Below, piece after piece: positions 38,046 to 51,069 of a stretch of 64,000 nt of DNA. Source of the DNA: Rotaria socialis (taxonomy: Eukaryota; Rotifera; Eurotatoria; Philodinida; Philodinidae); assembly GCA_905331475.1 (NCBI GenBank), contig CAJNYU010003079.1, positions 1-64,000 on the forward strand. Direction: 5' to 3'. A model generated the notes under the pieces. It did no database searches. It saw nothing but the letters and a program-made list of their open reading frames with translations, and had not been told where the DNA came from. The translations under genes were made by a program, and so were the position numbers. Each line of letters starts with the position of its first letter. Position 1 is the first letter of the stretch.

Positions 38046-38852
38046 ATGTCGGGTATGTGATCTATTTTAAATTTTTGAAATGGAAATTATTCACAATTTT
38101 CATTAAATTAGTCATTATTAAAAAGTATCGTAATCATTTTCTTTTTCTTTATTAGATAAACTGGCATTTCAATTTAAAATGCAAACAAAAATGCTTGAAC
38201 GGCAATCGGCTACACATGATAAACAGGAAAAAGTCGAGCGTGACAAAGTTAAAAAGGCCTTAATGAAAGGCAATCTTGAAGCAGCTAAAATTCATGCTGA
38301 AAATGCTATTCGACATCATAGCGAATCATTGAATTGTAAACGAATGGCTGCTCGTGTTGATGGTGTTCAAGCACGTGTAGCAAATTCAGCAGCACAACGA
38401 CAAGTAATAAATAAACAATTTCTCTATAGAATAATATATACGTGTTTGTAATCTTTTCTTTAGATGGCAGCAAATCTTAAACAAACCGTATCATTGATGT
38501 CTAAAGTGACTGCAAATATGCCATTAACTGAAACATCAAAATTAATGGATAGTTTAGAGAAAAATTTTGAAGATCTTGAAGTCAAAACAAAAGTTATGGA
38601 CGATGCTATGCAGAATGCTACTACTGTACAACAACCAGTCGATCAAGTTGCTCATCTTATGCAAGAAATGGCCGATGAAGCAGGCATTGAACTTAATCTT
38701 AATATGCCAACTGCACCAGCTATTGGCACTTCTGTTGCTCTTAAAGAACAAGTAAGATTTTTATTTTCCTTCTATTTAACCGTGCATACAATCATATATT
38801 TCTTTTGCAGGACGAATTAAGTCAACGTTTAGCAAAATTACGAGAATCTTAA
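38046..38852 (+). CDS. CHMP1: ESCRT-III protein CHMP1
   Basis: Exons 38046-38052, 38156-38403, 38464-38751 and 38811-38852 join to 194 residues, the usual CHMP1 length. The first coding exon is only 7 bases (ATG TCG G). The protein has the basic N-terminal helices (KLAFQFKMQTKMLERQS), CHMP1-type ALMKGNLEAAKIHAENAIRH and NLKQTVSLMSKVTANM. The C-terminal MIM1 helix is DELSQRLAKLRES, which binds the MIT domains of VPS4 and spastin-like proteins. CHMP1/Did2 regulates ESCRT-III disassembly in multivesicular-body formation and cytokinesis. All motifs are intact. Confidence 0.96.
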
Positions 38853-39453
38853 AAGAGAACAAATATACATATGCATACATGTACACGATACTTGGTGACA
38901 TTGCAAAAATAACAACAATATCTTCATAGTTGGATTGTTTGATTGTGTTTACTTTTTTTAATCATTTATTATAATAAGCTTCACCTATGTATATAAAGAC
39001 AAATACTATGTGTATATGCCTATTTTATTCGCCTCGTTGATATTTTATTTGTATTTTGAAAAGTAATGAAAATGTTTATTCAATAATGAATCAATGCCAA
39101 ACATTAGCTCAACGAAAATTGTTTATCCTTGGAAGTAAATTTTATTTGAGAAATAGAAAAATATTATTCTATGCACTTCTATTTATGGATCAAGATAGAC
39201 CGGAGGCTTCTATTAATCATAGTGAAATCAATATACATTTGAGGCACGAAATATATTCTGTGATTGGTCTTAATATTCATTCGCGAAATAAAGAAAAGGA
39301 GAAACGGGCTGTATATCACTGACGAAAGTGAAAAGGTTGTTCTTTCTGCTTTTGCCCGAAAATATTTTTTTTGTATTCGGTTATATGGCAGCTGTCTCAC
39401 TTTCATTTCGATGATTAAGTATCAAGAATCAACAACGAAAATGCCGGCATAAT
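38853..39453. other. Intergenic, nothing recognised
   Basis: About 600 bases between two plus-strand genes. Overlapping short frames on both strands lack any domain signature. Confidence 0.5.
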
Positions 39454-41625
39454 ATGGATGATACTAATAGTAATAACAATTTCGACCAGAAAGATTATTT
39501 TGATCAATTGAGTAACGTACTTCCGTGGCAACGATCATTTACATCACATGAACGAATCATAATTGTACTAATTGCTACTACAGTTGTCTCACTCGTTGGT
39601 TGTACATTGCTCTGTTTTATTTGCTCGCTATCTCCTTTACGACGACGACCGAATTCAAAAAAGAAAATAGGTAAATAATAAGATAGAATGTGGAATAATT
39701 CATAAAATCATTTGTATTTCTTCAGTATCAAGAAACGATACACTTGTGCTTCCATCAGTGCCAAGTAATGAATCTAGTATTCAGACAGATGACAAGTCTA
39801 ATTTTAATATATTATCACAGTATCCATATTTATATTTGGGAAGAGAATCTTCTTATGGAACAATATCAGATATTGATGGTGGTAAATTGAGTAATGTAAG
39901 CAGTAAATATGTTTTGAAAGTTTTCATAATTATTTATTTTGCTATTGAAGAAAATCTTTTTTTTTGTATTGTTGTAATACGCATGCAAATAGTTACAGCG
40001 ATAATCAACATCGTTTGCCTAAATATTTATCTAATATAATTCTATTTAGGGTATTAATTATCCATCATCAATGAATAGAAATGTTAGTCGTTCTCTATCA
40101 CTCAATTCATCAATTTCGACTGATAGCTCAGTTGTAACAATAACTGATACATTTCCAGCACCTTCATATGCTCAAGTCAATGTTGAACTGAATTTTGACA
40201 TAAAAAAAAATTTGCTAGAAATTAATTTAACAAACGGTAAACATTTTTCACTTCATCCTGCATTCGACGAACAAGCAGAATTTTTTATTCATGTACAATT
40301 GTTAAATAATAAAATATTAAAAAAATTTCAAGATGCAAGACGAAATCGTCGATCAAGTTTACAGCTCAGTACCTGGAAAAATCAGCAGGAAAAAACTACC
40401 AAGTTCGTTTGAGATTCTTAATTGATCTTTATAGTAGATTTTTACTTTCAATCTTCTTTAGGAAATTATCACGAACAACATCTGATACATTGATATGTGA
40501 TGAATATTTACAATTCGCATTGAATAGTAATAGTGTGAAATCAGTATCACTTCGCTTTTCACTGTTTTGTATTGAACGAGCTGGTACTCAAGATGTCATG
40601 TTTGAAGCTACAATTCGTTTAGACGCATCGATGATACCTCACTATAGGAAAATAATTGAATTTAAAAATTTACCTGAAGTATGAAAAAAGAAAAGAAAAG
40701 ATCTTTTTGGTATTTTGAAAAGAAATATGTTTACTTTTCTGTCTAATAGATTGCATTTGGTGAAATATTTCTTGGCCTAAGTTATCTTCCAACTGCTGGA
40801 AGATTTACAATTAAAATTGAGAAATTACGTTACCTTTGTAAAAAAGAGAAAGATCAAATAATTGGTATGTTTTCATTTAGATTATCGCAGATAAAGAGAT
40901 TAGTTGAGTCGGAGAGTGTGCAAAGCGAAGTATAAAGTTCAAGTGAAAATCTTTGGTTAATCTGATGACTACGAAATGCATAGAGCTATTCGAAAGACTA
41001 ACAATATCTAATTGAGATTTATTATTTTTTACATTATAATTCATCGAAACAAATAAGAAAAAAACTGAAATATTCATTCTTAACAAAACTATAGCAATTT
41101 CATTCTAACCCAAACGGATAAGTAACATATCGATAGAAAAAAAAAATGATACCTACCACATACGAAAGGGTTTTTTTTTGTTCTGTTTTTTTTCTTTTGA
41201 TAACTAAAACGTCATAAGTAATAGAATAAATATAAAATGAAAATTACTCGCTGATTTCAAGGATATACGATTAGGTAAACCTTTTATTTTCAATAGATGC
41301 TCGATTAATAGCGACGTTTTTTCATCATGGTCGTCGTTTTTTTCAAAAGAAGTTGCCATCTTTTATTTCTAATGAATCATTTACAACAAATAATAATGCA
41401 TATGAAATAAATGATATTATTACACAAAATATTCCACAAAACGATATTCAATCGATCTATGTACATTTCGAACTTATTATTCATATATCAAATTTAAAAG
41501 AGGAATCAATAATGTCCTGTGGTTCAGTACTACTTGGTGAACATACACGATATGAAACTGTTTGGCAAAAAGTGCTTGAACAACCTCGACAGACTCATCT
41601 TGGCTGGTATCAATTTTTTGGCTAA
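39454..41625 (+). CDS. Synaptotagmin-like tandem C2 protein without Ca sites
   Basis: Exons 39454-39670, 39726-39895, 40050-40402, 40462-40678, 40750-40864 and 41297-41625 join to 466 residues. One N-terminal membrane segment (IIIVLIATTVVSLVGCTLLC) is followed by a basic stop-transfer (RRRPNSKKK) and a Ser-rich linker. Two C2-like regions come next; the second begins FGEIFLGLSYLPTAGRFTIK and ends VWQKVLEQPRQTHLGWYQF, the classic synaptotagmin C2B boundaries. Neither C2 region has the SDPYVK calcium-loop aspartates, so it should be Ca-independent, like synaptotagmins 12, 14 or 16. A role in membrane trafficking is inferred. The donor after 40402 is GTTCG. Confidence 0.8.
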
Positions 41626-42101
41626 TGTGTTTAATCTACTTTTTCTGATTCTTCTTAACTATTTTTTTTCTCACATGCATAACTCAAGCGACTCGTTTTG
41701 TTGCGACAACAACGTTCTAAGAGCGTCGCTGTCTTGCTGTAGACGATAAATTTGTATTATTTTTAACTGTAGTTAATGTGTTTCGGTGTGGAACCATTGA
41801 AGCTTTTCTTCGTGTATATTGATCGAATCGTGTTGTCGTATTGTTTGTAGTCGATAAACGATAGGATGGCGAGAATTGATCAGAAACCAGCTGCGACAAA
41901 TAAAATTTAGAACAGAAAAAATTTTTAAAAAAAAACGATCTACGTGTATTTGTGTTTTATTCCTCTTTTCAATTAAAAAGCAAATAAAAAATAGAACGGA
42001 TAAAAACGTCAGAGAGTGTTTTTTTTTATAAAAGAAAACAAATAAAATTTTCGTTTTAATATCATAAAGAAATTTAAAAAATATATTTCAAGTCCTGTCG
42101 A
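41626..42101. other. Intergenic between convergent genes
   Basis: 476 bases of convergent 3' flank. A 60-codon minus frame at 41717-41899 has no features. AATAAA-like signals are present but not diagnostic. Confidence 0.45.
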
Positions 42102-43115
42102 TTATTGAACTACCTGAAATAAATCCATAAGTGTATTGAGTTTTACAGCTGGCCGATGTTGCCGTCCAGTCGATATCGGTGGAAGAGAAAATGGTACAGC
42201 TCGTGTTGGTGAGTGAAGAGAATCGAAATGAAATATTTCTTCGTCTCGTTCACTATTAACAAATGACTCGGGTATATCACCCTCAGGAAATTGATCAATC
42301 ATATCATTAATTGATACTGATGATTTTGGATTTACGCCAGATACAGTTGTCATCGATAGAATAGAATCACGACGAATTGATTCATTGGATGATAATAACA
42401 GTGATGAATTATAAATTTGTTTTAATTTTTTAACTTTCGTAATTTTTCCTTCAGTCTTAGCATTATCGATTTCTTGACGCAGTTTATTACGTATAAATAG
42501 TCGATGTTCTTCAATACCAGCTATTTCCCATTCGTCAGCACTTCGATACGTTGATGGGTCACGTTGTTGTCGACTTGCATGTCCTTTATTTGCAAGTATA
42601 AATGCCATATCACGTAAATGAAGTTTTGTAGCTAATAAATACGGTGTTAAACCGTGCCTATCTGGAATATCAACAGAAACTCCATAATGATTCATAACAA
42701 TAATAAGAGCTTCGACTATAGGTACATTGTTGGTTTCAACAGCTTGATGCAGTATTGTACGACCGTGTGCATCCCATGATCGCCAATCGATTTCACCGCC
42801 AACATTAGCCAGTAAAAGTTGAACAGAATCGATTTGTTGCCGTGCAATAGCTTCATGTAAAGGTGTATAGTTATTCTTTTTTTCTTTTTGTAATGCATCA
42901 ATACTATGATCCAAACAAAACCGAATCATCCGACGACGTTTCCGTGGTTCAATAATGTCAAGTGCAAAAAATAAACCATTACGACCATCTTTCGTTGTAA
43001 CATTGAGATTATAATTATGTCTAATAAACAATGCAAGTTGTTTATATTGTGATTGACGTATAGCGTTTAGCACTTTAGAGTCTAGTAGTTGCATTGTATC
43101 CGCATATAGAAACAC
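42102..43115 (-). CDS. Ankyrin-repeat protein
   Basis: Single-exon gene of 337 residues, unlike its intron-dense neighbours. Residues ~10-180 hold four to five ankyrin repeats: TTKDGRNGLFFALDI, NNYTPLHEAIARQQIDSVQL, DAHGRTILHQAVETNNVPIV and DRHGLTPYLLATKLHLRDMA. A basic helix (KLRQEIDNAKTEGKITKVKK) and a disordered Ser-rich tail follow. Ankyrin repeats bind other proteins; no catalytic or membrane feature is visible. The ankyrin-plus-helix layout resembles several axonemal or scaffold proteins, but I cannot name an orthologue. A second in-frame Met at residue 8 (MQLLDSKVL) could be the true start. Confidence 0.85.
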   Translation of the reverse strand: MFLYADTMQLLDSKVLNAIRQSQYKQLALFIRHNYNLNVTTKDGRNGLFFALDIIEPRKRRRMIRFCLDHSIDALQKEKKNNYTPLHEAIARQQIDSVQLLLANVGGEIDWRSWDAHGRTILHQAVETNNVPIVEALIIVMNHYGVSVDIPDRHGLTPYLLATKLHLRDMAFILANKGHASRQQRDPSTYRSADEWEIAGIEEHRLFIRNKLRQEIDNAKTEGKITKVKKLKQIYNSSLLLSSNESIRRDSILSMTTVSGVNPKSSVSINDMIDQFPEGDIPESFVNSERDEEIFHFDSLHSPTRAVPFSLPPISTGRQHRPAVKLNTLMDLFQVVQ

Positions 43116-46100
43116 AACGTCGATTCGATGATAATGATTTCTCTTTTCCTCTTTTCAGAATGGCACTTTTAAGGCAAAGAACGTTTATAATGTTTGTATG
43201 TGTTGTTGCTGCGCAAACCTACAATCGAGTTCCGTAATAACACTTTAAAAAAATAAGCAGAAAAATAAGCGAAGGCGAAAACGAGAAAGCCAAAATTTTG
43301 TTGTTTGCGTGATGGCTGACTACTCGTGTTGATTTCTTCTGATTTCGAAGGGCGATTGATGATTGATTGGCATCGACAGCTGCAGCAGTATGTTTTATTT
43401 TTTAATGCACTCTCATGATTGTTGGCATCAGTTTGTCTATTTAGTTTTTTACCTACCGGATGTCAATTAAAATATCGAGTGCTTACGATTACTTTTTTTT
43501 GACCTGGAATAATATTTTACAATCATGTTGCTTATTTTTCGTTTATACCAAAGAAACATTAAATAAAATAAAACAAAACTGTTTTTCTTTTTATTGTACA
43601 ATTTCTTCCAACAATGAAGTTAATTTTCATTTCATACAGATTAACAGAACAAGCGAAATTGTTTTTTCGAAACTTTTTGCTTGCAATTCAACATAAATAA
43701 AAACCATTGTGTAACTAAATTTCTATAAGTACTTGAGCTGATTTATTTATCGTTTATTATTTCGTTTAAATATCGTTAAAAGAGCGCTCTAATTATGGAT
43801 GGACATACCAATTTGATTTCAATCATGACGAAACCACTTAAAAAGTTAAGACAAAAAAATTCCACCAAAATGCTAAATGGCTTCTTGCATAACAGAAAAT
43901 AAGAATATTAATTGCCTTTTCGTGTACCATTTGACTTTATATAGCGTGATGATGATGATGATGATTTAAAATTCTTTTAGTTTGTTAAGATTCAGTACGT
44001 ACTTTTCTAGTGCAAAAGTATCCGTAAGAAGTTTTTTTAGTGATTTTAATAATTATATTTTGTTTATTTTCTGCAGAATAAACAAAATATAATTTTGCTC
44101 AAAGTCAATACCCGATAAGGACCCGGATCTACAATAGATGAACCAATCGAAAGAACAGTGGGACCAACAGAAAATAGCATTGCTTATATAATGAAGTTTT
44201 GTAGTTATAGTAAATGACAACGATAAAAAAAAGTCGAGTGACTAGCACACACAATAGATTTAATTCAAACATTCGGCTTAAGGATACTTACAATACATGC
44301 ATCAATTACTGCCTGGTCTAATTTTATTATTATCAATAGGGAAAATAGCTATGTCATGTTCCGTAATTGCTGTTTATAAACTATACGATAATCCGCATCG
44401 TCGATTTTGATCGTTCGTACATTGAATGCATGTATAGCAGTAGAATAAATGTGAGTAGAAACAACGACAACAAAATTAGAATCAATATATGTATATAGAA
44501 CAGATAGAGTATGTAATGTTCTAAACTGTCAGCATCACGTACGTTTCTCAATAAAACATTTGAGATTCTTCAGGTGTCGCATGTTAGGCATGCAATGTAA
44601 ATCATCATAGAACGAAACCGTTGCTTTCTTCTTCTACGCTATAGAACATTTGACGATCAACATTAGCATAAACTCGATAAATATATTTAAGAATATCGAA
44701 ACACAAATGATTAATAGATGACTGCATCCAATCAATCCGATAATAATTTTACTCTATTCTTAGATCTTATTCTAGAAATAATAAATCAATTATATATATA
44801 CAATGATTTGGCTTACGTTCTTTTGATCATATGCATGCTAGAATTTATGCTTTTGTTCTATGTAACTGTTACTGCTAATAAAAAAGCATATATTTAATGA
44901 AAACATAAAGATCGATAGAATCTATCCTTCGATCGGGAATATTCAAAATGTAGCTATCTAATAACATTCTCATAAGTAATAAAAATCCTCAATAGGATAT
45001 ATATTTTCTTACGAACTGTTCGTTTAATTGAATTTTACTATTAAGAGATGTTATGATCGTCTCTTCTGTTTTCACTTTAGTGCCGTTCACTTTTGTTTTC
45101 TTCTCGTGAAAATGATTAGAATAATTTTTTTATGGAAATGATAGTAAACGATCTTTTGCTTCTTTATTGTAATATCCGTCGCTCGATGTACACATCTCAA
45201 ATTCTAGAATGTTATGTATTCTATTGAACGAAAAACGCATTCAAAATAAATATATACATGTATTAAAGAAAAAGCTCGACGAGAACTAATGTTTGATTTA
45301 TGATTATTAACTATTACAAAGAGTAAAGCAATTTTGTCAGGTTAAATTATGTGTCATTCAACATAGATAAAAAAAAGTAATCTTCATTGAGTGACAGCTA
45401 AAAAAGAGTATAATAGCAAAAGGGATCCTGTTATATATGTATATATATATATTTACATAAAAAGTTTATATTAAAACCTTGAAGTAAGATGTAATCTGAT
45501 ATGTTCACTGAGGTATCAAAAATTTTAAATTAAAAAACAACTAATTAATATTTATAAATAATATTGTTTAAAAAGTAGAATTTATAGAATTTCTCAACTA
45601 TAAGATAATATCACATACGTTATTGAACCTTGACAAATATTTAGCGAAAAGTATTGCTTGCTGTTTCAAGCGTAACATTCCTATTATTAATTAAAATTCG
45701 TGTTGAATTTCGTAGACATTCCACAGTATTGATATAGATTCGATCATATTTATTTTACATAAAAGTCCAAAATAATATTAATTTTCTAACTTATATACAG
45801 CAATAATAGCTTTAAACAAAATAGTCACATTAAGAGGAAGGTCCACATTTAAGACACGACCTTGAAATGAATTTCCTACAAGGCAGAAAAAAATGAGCCA
45901 ATATCGAATTCTATTTAATAAGTATCAACAAAAATCTTGCAATCTATCGAAGTCAAAACATTGACGTAGATATGATGCTTACTGATAGCAAGTTCTCAAT
46001 TTCCATGTATTAACAATCTACACGAACACAAGACTTAAATGAAACTTTTGTTTTCATTACTATGAATGCTTCCGATTACCATACAATTACTATCTATCAT

Positions 46101-47885
46101 CTAGTTATGCTTTATTGCCATAGTAAACTGCGTCTTTATAAATTTCACGCATTTAAGCGCGACGTCGACTTAATTTAATAATTGCTGTTGTCTATTTTGT
46201 AGCATGAAAAAATCGATATTAACCTAAATGAGATCAACTATTTTAATTAAGCTAAATTCATTTCCTATGAGACCTTGAGCGACGCAAAGATTTTAATTAT
46301 TCATATCAATACAAAAGAAAAAACAAAAGATATTCTTCAGGTTTAACAAACTGGAATAGTTTCCAGATGTCTAATTATCTTTTATATCGATCGTGCATAA
46401 CCTTATTCGCTACACAGTGTAATGTGGACATATACACTGCCATTTGATGATGGATTGGTCAATTGATATTTGACAATCATTACTAACACGTTGAAATAAA
46501 TAAATAAATAAATAAAAATAAAAAACAAATATTTAGATTATTTATTACTTTATTCATCAAACGTAGAGAAATAAAAAAGAAACTAATGTTCTATCGATTT
46601 CTTTCTGCCTATCAGCATGGCTCATACGATTTAAGAATTTCGCTAAATTTCGAAAATTACTATTATTACATGTAATATTGTACAAAATTTTTATCATTGT
46701 ATTATAAATCAAAAAACATATTTGCATTTTTTTGATTTTTATTGAATTTAATATTTCACTATATCAATCAATATTATTTCCTTTTTTTACCCTTGTGAAA
46801 TAATATCTATTGATAATGACATGTAAATTTTAGATAAAATTAGGAGCATATATTTCAATTTTATCATATAATTCAATAAATTCTTTTGTCATATTGTTAT
46901 TTATGTAACTCTATTCAATATTTTTGTTTGCTTTTTATCACAATGATAAACTCGCAATGATAAGAATAGTCATTAACTTACAATGATATGAGATACTTGA
47001 ACAGTGGTAGCAAGTTTTTCTATACATGAACTATCACAGATAACAACAGCAAAGATAAAGCATTGTTGTATTAGCATGTTGTTCATAATAGATAAGTGTA
47101 ATTATAATGAGGATCAAGTTTATATTCTTCGCATCTAGGGTGTGGTTTAATTTAATACTTTTGTATCAGTTCATCAAGAAAACTCTCTACTTGTTGATTT
47201 ACAGTTCGAACTACATGAGCTTTCTTAAACCATTTATATGTATTCTAAGTAGAAGCGTCTCAAATTGATTAAGAAATTGGTAAAGCAAAATTTTAAAAAA
47301 CATCTTATTCATCATTTTCTTTTATTAATGCCATTCTTATCTTAAGATACATTGGCATAAAAAAAAAATTCAATTCATCGCTTTAAAAACTATTATCATC
47401 ATTTCGAAGTTTCTCTAATGCATATTCATGTTTGTATACATGTTGCAATTTTTTGTTAACAACAGTACAGCAGAAAAAACAAGAACAAAAAAAAAAGTAA
47501 CGTTTCGTTTAGTGCATAAAAGTGATAACAAAACAAAACAAAAACAAAATCAACTCATTCGGTCTCCGTATATAACCAAAGAAATTATCGGTGTGTTTGT
47601 ATGACAAGTATAGAGAAAGAACAAAGAAAAGAAGAATAGTGACATCAGAGAAAAACCAAGTAATAGGAAAGAAAGGAATGGTTTACAAAGAGAAGGAAAA
47701 AAATGATTGTATAGATATGTTTATGTGTGCTTGTGTCAAAAAGAAGACTTTGTTCAATGTTGATCGGAGGCAACCACTGTTTTTTTTCTTTGTGTCCAAT
47801 AACAAGAAAAAGGACGTGTTAATTGATCACACTTGAGAGAAAAACGAAATAGAAAAACAAAGCGAAAAAAAAAGAAAACCATTTA
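43116..47885. other. 4.8 kb without a recognisable gene
   Basis: Very AT-rich, with no frame over ~80 codons and none with a domain. A perfect 18-base inverted repeat at 44051-44094 is listed separately; TA-rich microsatellite sequence lies near 45430-45460. It separates the ankyrin gene from the zinc-finger pair and may hold the ankyrin gene promoter at its left end. Confidence 0.5.
44051..44094. repeat. Perfect 18-bp inverted repeat (hairpin)
   Basis: AATTATATTTTGTTTATT (44051-44068) and its exact reverse complement (44077-44094) flank the 8-base loop TTCTGCAG. Perfect arms of this length stand out even in AT-rich DNA. There is no clear target duplication outside, so its origin is unknown. 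Confidence 0.8.
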
Positions 47886-48098
47886 TTAGAACATAAGATG
47901 TTCATCCATATTAATATGAGAATGATGAATCTGTTGTTCATTCTCTGTAGTAACAAGACCATGATGATGATCTAATGGCCAATAAGATAAAAGTTGAAAT
48001 GCTTCACGCATTATATCTGATACACATTTTTCTTTTTTAACTGCTAAATTTGTTGTCGGAGTAACAATAGCAGTTGTGGATGATAAATGATTATTCGT

Positions 48099-48133
<35 letters not shown>

Positions 48134-49648
48134 GGACAACAAGCACCGGCGTTGAATGATGATTGGAATGTGATGAAACATTTTCTTCAAGTATAAACGA
48201 TGGTGATATTATAATACAATGTGACATATGATTTTGTAGTGAATTATGATTATTATACGTATTGTTAACGTTTTTTATCAATGAATTTGATGTCGTCATT
48301 GATTGTCGTTCTGTAGACATCAATAATGATGACGATGACGATGGCGTTGGATGATTCGAATTTGAATTTGAACCACCTGATGGACTGGTCGACGACGAGC
48401 CAGGTGATGATGAGGAAGAACGATCACCACTCTGTGATGGATAATTTGATAATAGATTATGTCCATTTTCTTGTTGTTGTTGCTGTTGCTGTTGATGATG
48501 ACCATTCATCATAGTTGTTGACGATGAACTTCCATTTATACCACCAATAGTCATACTATTTTCGGATATGTATGGTTCATCGGAAGCTGGCAAATGTGAA
48601 TGTCCATAATGAGCTGGATAATATTGAACAGTAATGTGTTCATCATTTTGTATTTCAACTTTCATAGACGATGTACAATGAATACCACAGCGTAATGCAC
48701 CTTGAGCTTTGCTACGACGTAAACCTTGACCAACTGTTTTATCTAGAATTGTTGCAATTTTTCAAAAGCAAGAAAACGATAATTCATCTAGGCATCGTAT
48801 TTTACTCACACGGTCCAGTACGATTACAATAGTAATATTCGGTTGTTTGATTATCTGATTTGCCTTTGGCACCACAATTTTTAACATATTTTGATCCGGT
48901 ACGACTTTCAAAGGTTGATTTCCAATCAGTGAAATCTTTTTATTAGAATACAATAAAACTATTTCATTATGAATCATTTTCATAATTTACCTGCAACACT
49001 TATGAATTTTTTTTCTTCGGTACATTTGTACTCTGGTTTTTGATGATGATTCGCTAGATGATTTCTATAGAAATGAAAATTTTCGCATTTTTTTTTTCTT
49101 TCTCAATCTTTCTACCATGAAAAGAAATTCTTACCGAAGATCAGAGATAGCTAACATCTGATATGTACAGTCAGGCTCCTGGCACTTGACTCGATGGAGC
49201 GCCGTTGGTTCGACCATGCCTTCGCCAACAGAAAAAAATAAGACACAATAAATCATTTACGTTTGTTCGTTAAAATGTTTATTTTTCATTAAAAATTCAT
49301 AGAAAATTTTCACGTACTTCAAAACAATTCTCCTATTCTTTTTAAACTATGAAGTTATTCTAATTGAAATCGAGTATTGTTTACTATTCTCAGCCATGAG
49401 CTCAACTTTACTTTTATCTAGGAATCTAGCTTATAAAATTCCAGATAAATTCAAGCCGTGATAATGAGAAAAATTTCTAGTTCAGATAAGACTAACTTAC
49501 CTCGATGTCTTTTTCGTTTATGATAACGTAATCCAGCACCAGATCGGTAGACTTTCGCACACATCGAACATACAAAACGGCCTACGCCTACACCATTATC
49601 CAATGCGTCCGACGACAACGAGGCTGCTGACGCACCTTTCTTTGTCAT
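47886..49648 (-). CDS. C2H2 plus WRKY/GCM-like zinc-finger protein, paralogue A
   Basis: Exons 49501-49648, 49135-49219, 48991-49064, 48810-48935 and 47886-48742 (minus) join to 429 residues. Two C2H2 fingers: C27-x2-C30...H43-x4-H48 and C62-x4-C67-x12-H80-x3-H84. Then follows a domain of ~75 residues with TGSKYVKNCGAKGKSD, EYYYCNRTG, RCGIHCTSSMKVE and VQYYPAHYGH. Its C...C...HxH spacing and YYC/C..H pattern recall the WRKY/GCM/FLYWCH-type fingers common in transposase-derived proteins. The C-terminal ~230 residues are poly-Gln, Ser- and Asn-rich. A nuclear DNA-binding role is inferred. ATG 49648 (MTKKG) is chosen because the paralogue at 51070-52851 also starts MTKK. Confidence 0.8.
48099..48134 (-). 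repeat. CAA/TTG run encoding poly-Gln
   Basis: A run of about twelve trinucleotides in the last exon of paralogue A encodes poly-Gln. A shorter run occurs at about 48473-48492. Absent at the matching position of paralogue B. Confidence 0.9.
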
Positions 49649-51069
49649 ATCGTCGGACAGAAAGAAAAGGAAAGTAAAAGAAAAGAAACAAAAAAGGAAA
49701 CAAAAAGGGAAAAATCTGAAATATAAAAGAAAACATTCACACACATGCTGTTCATTTTCATATTTTCACCTATCTAGCGTTTGATTTATATCAATACAAT
49801 CTTGTTTAGAGAATGTGTTGATAAATATTCATTACCAGTTTTTTTTTCTTTCTTTTTTTGGTTGTATTCGAAATAAAAAGAAAAATGTTTGAATGAACCG
49901 AAAAAACAAGTGAACAGAACGAACAAACGAGCAAAATGTTTTGGAAGAAAGAAAACAAAAGAACAGAAGGCATCTCTACGAAAAGAAAGAACCAAAAAAG
50001 AAGAAAAAAGTCTCAGGCAAAACCAAAACGGAGCCAAACGCTGACAACAAGTGTGTTGCATGATTAGCTTCTTGTTTTCGTAGAAGAATAAGAAACACGA
50101 GGTCACAAGTTGAATAATGAGATACACAAAAAGAGACGGAGAGCTACAGGCCAAAAAGTTTATCAACAAGTAAAAAAACAGAAAAGAAAACAAAATGAAA
50201 AAAGAAATGACGAAGCTCTGATTTCATCATAACTAGGCACGGGGAGACACGTGCATTGGTGGACATGTGTGTGTGTGTGTGTTTGTGTACCACCTTATTC
50301 AGACAGACAGAAAGTTCATCTATATGGACCAGAAAACAAGAGAAGCCACTGTACAAAAAAAACAAACATGCGCAAAAATCTTTATTATCCCCTTCGCTCT
50401 CTATCTAATTTTCATCAATATATATCAATGATTCTTCTTTTTTTTGTTTTTGTGTCACTGTTTAATACTATTCATCGATAAAAGTTTCTGTTTTTTTTTT
50501 ATAAATCGATGAAAATATAAAATTAAAAAAAGAACAAAAATGTATGTAATGAAATGTTGCCATTGAATTGTACGATGGTGTTTTTGCTAGAATAATACAG
50601 ATGAACACGAGAGAGAGAGGAAAGGAATGAATTCTTTTCTTTGTGCATTTATAAAATACACAAACACACACGTATTCATTACACGCATTTGATGATGGTT
50701 GTATTCACCTGGAAAAACAAAACAAGAATTTAAGTGATTCGTACAAGTGCAATCATAAAAATAACAATAATATCGAGTTTTTCAAAGTCGATCTTTTATC
50801 TAGTTGGCATATTCAAAGATCATTATATTCTTATTTCATAATGTTAGTACTATGTAATCGATTTCGAACGAAAAACGGAAGCCACTACTGGGTTTTCCTA
50901 CTGACTATTACTTCGGTCTCGCCACTTGAAATGAATACAGTTTACTTTGCTATAAGTGATACTTTCAGAACAAGACAATAACTCTACAAAGCATTTCCTA
51001 TGTTCAACTTTTGTTATACTTAAAAATCCAACTTCTCAACTCTCTTCATAAGCTATTAAGAAATAAAAA
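49649..51069. other. Spacer between zinc-finger paralogues
   Basis: AT-rich with a GT microsatellite near 50265-50283. A possible extra 3' exon of paralogue B lies near 50690-50709 (minus): TTTTTCCAG followed by a short frame ending in a stop. Otherwise nothing is recognised; the minus-strand frames here are Phe-rich and unlikely to be coding. Confidence 0.4.

Noticed and set aside
49649..49744. Upstream Met and Phe-rich extension of zinc-finger paralogue A
   Set aside because: The extension is low-complexity pyrimidine-derived sequence, and paralogue B starts at the equivalent MTKK methionine.
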